From Bifidobacterium sp. ESL0763 (lineage in GTDB: Bacteria > Actinomycetota > Actinomycetes > Actinomycetales > Bifidobacteriaceae), in the NCBI RefSeq assembly GCF_029433395.1, contig NZ_JAQTHW010000001.1, positions 124,001-188,000 on the forward strand: DNA of 64,000 nt, in the 5' to 3' direction. Positions 62,127 to 64,000 of the stretch are shown here, in pieces (position 1 is the first letter of the stretch; every line of letters starts with the position of its first letter). Made by a program: the position numbers and the translations under genes. The notes below the pieces were generated by a model. It was not told where the DNA came from, ran no database searches, and was given only the letters and a program-made list of their open reading frames with translations.

Positions 62127-63776
62127 ATGGCGACGGTGGGCATATCGCGGCGCAGCAAATGGCTCGTCGCCGCGCGCGCCGTCGTCTGCGGCCTGGTCGC
62201 TGGCATCCTGGCCACCTGCTACCGCCAGGGCATCGAATACGGCACCCGTTTCGCCCGCTGGATGTATGCGCAGATCGGCGCCGATCCATGGCTGATCGCG
62301 CCGTGGGCCCTGGCGGCCGTGCTCGCCGGCCTCTTCGTGGCGTGGCTGGTCCGACTCGAGCCGATGGCCTCGGGCAGCGGCATTCCGCAGGTCGAAGGCG
62401 TGGTGCGGCTCGGACTGAACATGCGAGCGGGTGTGGTGCTTGTCGTCCGTTTCGCGGGCGGTCTGCTCTGCGGTATGTTCGGCCTTTCGCTCGGCCGCGA
62501 GGGCCCGTCGGTCCAGATCGGCGCCGCCGCCAGCCAGGGCGCCGCCCGGGCGATGAGGGGTTTCCGCAAGGGGTCGGAATCCGACGGTGCGCCGAAGTCG
62601 AGGGTATCCGTCATTCGCCGGATCCGTTCGATGGTATCCGGCCACGGCGAATCGGTCGGCGCTGATGCTGATGACGGAATCGGTGGCAAAGTTGGAGTCA
62701 AAGTTTCCGATGCGGGGTCGGTCGATTCCGATGCCGATGGGAGTCTCGATGCCCGAGCTGCTGGCGGCGATGTTTCGCATACGTATGATGTGCGCGGAAA
62801 CGATGACGGAAACGAAGTCGGACAATCCGCCAGCCAAGTTGGACATAAAGAAAGCGTCGGCGCCAGCTCCAACGGCCGCGCGGGCGCGGGCGGCCCCAAA
62901 ACCGCCGAGACGAACGTGCTCGTCACCGCTGGCGCCGCCGCCGGCCTTTCCGCCGCGTTCAACGCCCCGCTTTCCGGCATGATGTTCGCGCTCGAGGAGG
63001 TCCACCACAGCTTCTCGCCGGCCATCCTTCTCTCGTCAGCGGCCGCCGCGATGGGTGCCGACATCGTCTCGAAATACTGGTTCGGCCTGAAACCGGTGCT
63101 CGATTTCACGCGCCTGGCGCAGCTGAGCCTGCCGCAATATTGGTGGATGGTCCCGCTCGGCCTCGTCGCCGGTCTGGTCGGCGTCGCGATGAGCAAGCTG
63201 CTGCTCGCCTCCCAGACGCTCTTCAACAAGCTGCCGTGGTGGGCCCGCCCGGTGATCTCGCTGGCCGTCGCTCTGCCGGTCGGCGTCTTCCTGCCGCAGG
63301 TGCTGGGCGGCGGCGAAAGCCTCATCGGTTTCGCGGAACGCTCGGGCGCGCTCGGCACGAGCCTGGCGGCGCTGCTGGTCCTGCTCGCCGCCAAGATGCT
63401 CTTCACTTCCACGAGCTTCGGCAGCGGCGTGCCCGGTGGCATCTTCATGCCGATTCTCGCGGTGGGCACGTTGGCCGGTTCCGCCTGTGGCGTCGCGCTT
63501 CACGCAGTCGAGTTCAACGGCGGCCCGCTGGTTCCCGCCGACGTCATCCCGCTCTTCGCCGTCTGTGCGATGGCCGGCACACTCACCGCCTCGGTCAAGG
63601 CGCCGATGACCTCGATCCTGCTCACCGTGGAGATGAGCGGCACCCTGATGCACATGCTCCCGGTGGCCGCGTGCAGCTTCATCGCGCTGATGGTCTCCGA
63701 CCTGTGCGGCGCCGACCCCATCTACGACGCCCTCCTGGCCCGCTACCTCAGCGGCCACTCCAAGAGCACTTTGTGA
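62127..63776 (+). CDS. ClC family chloride channel / H+-Cl- exchanger with polar insertion
   Basis: A 549-residue membrane protein. Selectivity motifs GSGIPQVEG, GREGPSVQ (gating Glu present) and GGIFMPIL are intact, and AFNAPLSGMMFALEEV is typical. About ten to twelve TM segments. Directly after GREGPSVQIGAAASQGAAR there is a hydrophilic insertion of about 110 residues (DNA about 62565-62900), Asp/Gly/Ser/Val-rich, in a loop that is short in ordinary ClC proteins. The gating Glu suggests exchanger rather than passive channel; ion and direction are not readable. GGAAAGGA lies 10-15 bp before ATG 62127. Confidence 0.93.
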   Translation: MATVGISRRSKWLVAARAVVCGLVAGILATCYRQGIEYGTRFARWMYAQIGADPWLIAPWALAAVLAGLFVAWLVRLEPMASGSGIPQVEGVVRLGLNMRAGVVLVVRFAGGLLCGMFGLSLGREGPSVQIGAAASQGAARAMRGFRKGSESDGAPKSRVSVIRRIRSMVSGHGESVGADADDGIGGKVGVKVSDAGSVDSDADGSLDARAAGGDVSHTYDVRGNDDGNEVGQSASQVGHKESVGASSNGRAGAGGPKTAETNVLVTAGAAAGLSAAFNAPLSGMMFALEEVHHSFSPAILLSSAAAAMGADIVSKYWFGLKPVLDFTRLAQLSLPQYWWMVPLGLVAGLVGVAMSKLLLASQTLFNKLPWWARPVISLAVALPVGVFLPQVLGGGESLIGFAERSGALGTSLAALLVLLAAKMLFTSTSFGSGVPGGIFMPILAVGTLAGSACGVALHAVEFNGGPLVPADVIPLFAVCAMAGTLTASVKAPMTSILLTVEMSGTLMHMLPVAACSFIALMVSDLCGADPIYDALLARYLSGHSKSTL

Positions 63777-63803
63777 ACCGAATGTTGGTGTAGCCTTTAG
63801 AAT

Positions 63804-64000
63804 ATGGATAATTTTGGAGATTATATCGTATTCGTTGATGAATCGGGTGACCAAAGCCTTAAGAATGCTGATTCGGATTATCCAATTTTCGTTCTTGCTT
63901 TTTGCATATTCAAGAAACGGCATTATCTTGACTATGTGCTTCCGGCTATCACTGAATTGAAATTTGATTTTTGGGGTTCGGACACTGTTATTCTTCATGA
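63804..64000 (+). CDS. DUF3800 domain protein, N-terminal part (cut by window end)
   Basis: The first 65 codons of an open frame from ATG 63804 to the edge. DYIVFVDESGDQSLKNADSD followed by YPIFVLAFCIFKK fits the start of DUF3800 proteins (conserved VDESG near the N-terminus), whose function is unknown and which are often found near mobile or defence genes. DNA is much richer in A+T than the ClC gene 27 bp upstream, suggesting transfer. No clear ribosome site; the start may be leaderless or further in. Confidence 0.75.
   Translation, partial: MDNFGDYIVFVDESGDQSLKNADSDYPIFVLAFCIFKKRHYLDYVLPAITELKFDFWGSDTVILH

Overview
The window looks like an origin-proximal segment of a high-GC Gram-positive chromosome, most likely Bifidobacterium or a close relative. 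Reasons: overall GC-rich coding DNA, an actinobacterial PknA/PknB-PbpA-RodA-PstP-FHA operon, CrgA, a class E sortase, and the jag-rsmG-parA-parB block that lies near dnaA. The genus is inferred from gene content only. dnaA itself would lie left of base 1.

Layout. 1-5.5 kb: end of jag, rsmG, a 1.66 kb AT-rich non-coding region carrying five parS sites (one degenerate) and a DnaA-box group, then parA and parB; three more parS copies lie inside the parB reading frame. 5.7-6.0 kb: a 289 bp MITE-like element with terminal inverted repeats and an 8 bp target duplication. 6.1-10.7 kb: trxB, class E sortase, DUF881 protein and an unusually acidic CrgA. 10.7-11.8 kb: a non-coding gap with a dense second DnaA-box cluster and an AT-rich stretch. 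11.8-14.8 kb: LPXTG pilin and class C sortase. 15.1-25.8 kb: seven-gene minus-strand kinase/cell-wall operon, mostly joined by 4 bp ATGA overlaps. 26-31.7 kb: two paralogous zinc-ribbon/TM/PASTA-like proteins. 32-49.8 kb: housekeeping and accessory genes (S9 peptidase, alpha/beta hydrolase, MalY-type lyase, Abi_2 protein, PanE-like reductase, LOG protein, tRNA-Leu, nitroreductase, Tgt, HtrA, FprA). 50-53.6 kb: ABC transporter-LytTR-DUF3021 operon. 54-64 kb: tRNA-Gly, an unknown secreted protein, a P1B-type ATPase, fba, purA, a ClC channel and the start of a DUF3800 gene.

How it works together. The left part is a segregation/origin module (ParA, ParB, parS, DnaA boxes). The centre is a growth and division signalling module: Ser/Thr kinases and phosphatase with FHA readers, elongation enzymes RodA and PbpA, and CrgA. 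Two sortases and a pilin point to surface display. The PASTA-like twin proteins next to the kinase operon may be further envelope sensors.

Most striking beyond the genes: parS words written in frame into parB; a second DnaA-box cluster far from dnaA; an exact 23-bp-period five-unit array at 35.1 kb; and many families of paired hairpin repeats that sit a few bases after gene stop codons, with arms that change in step.
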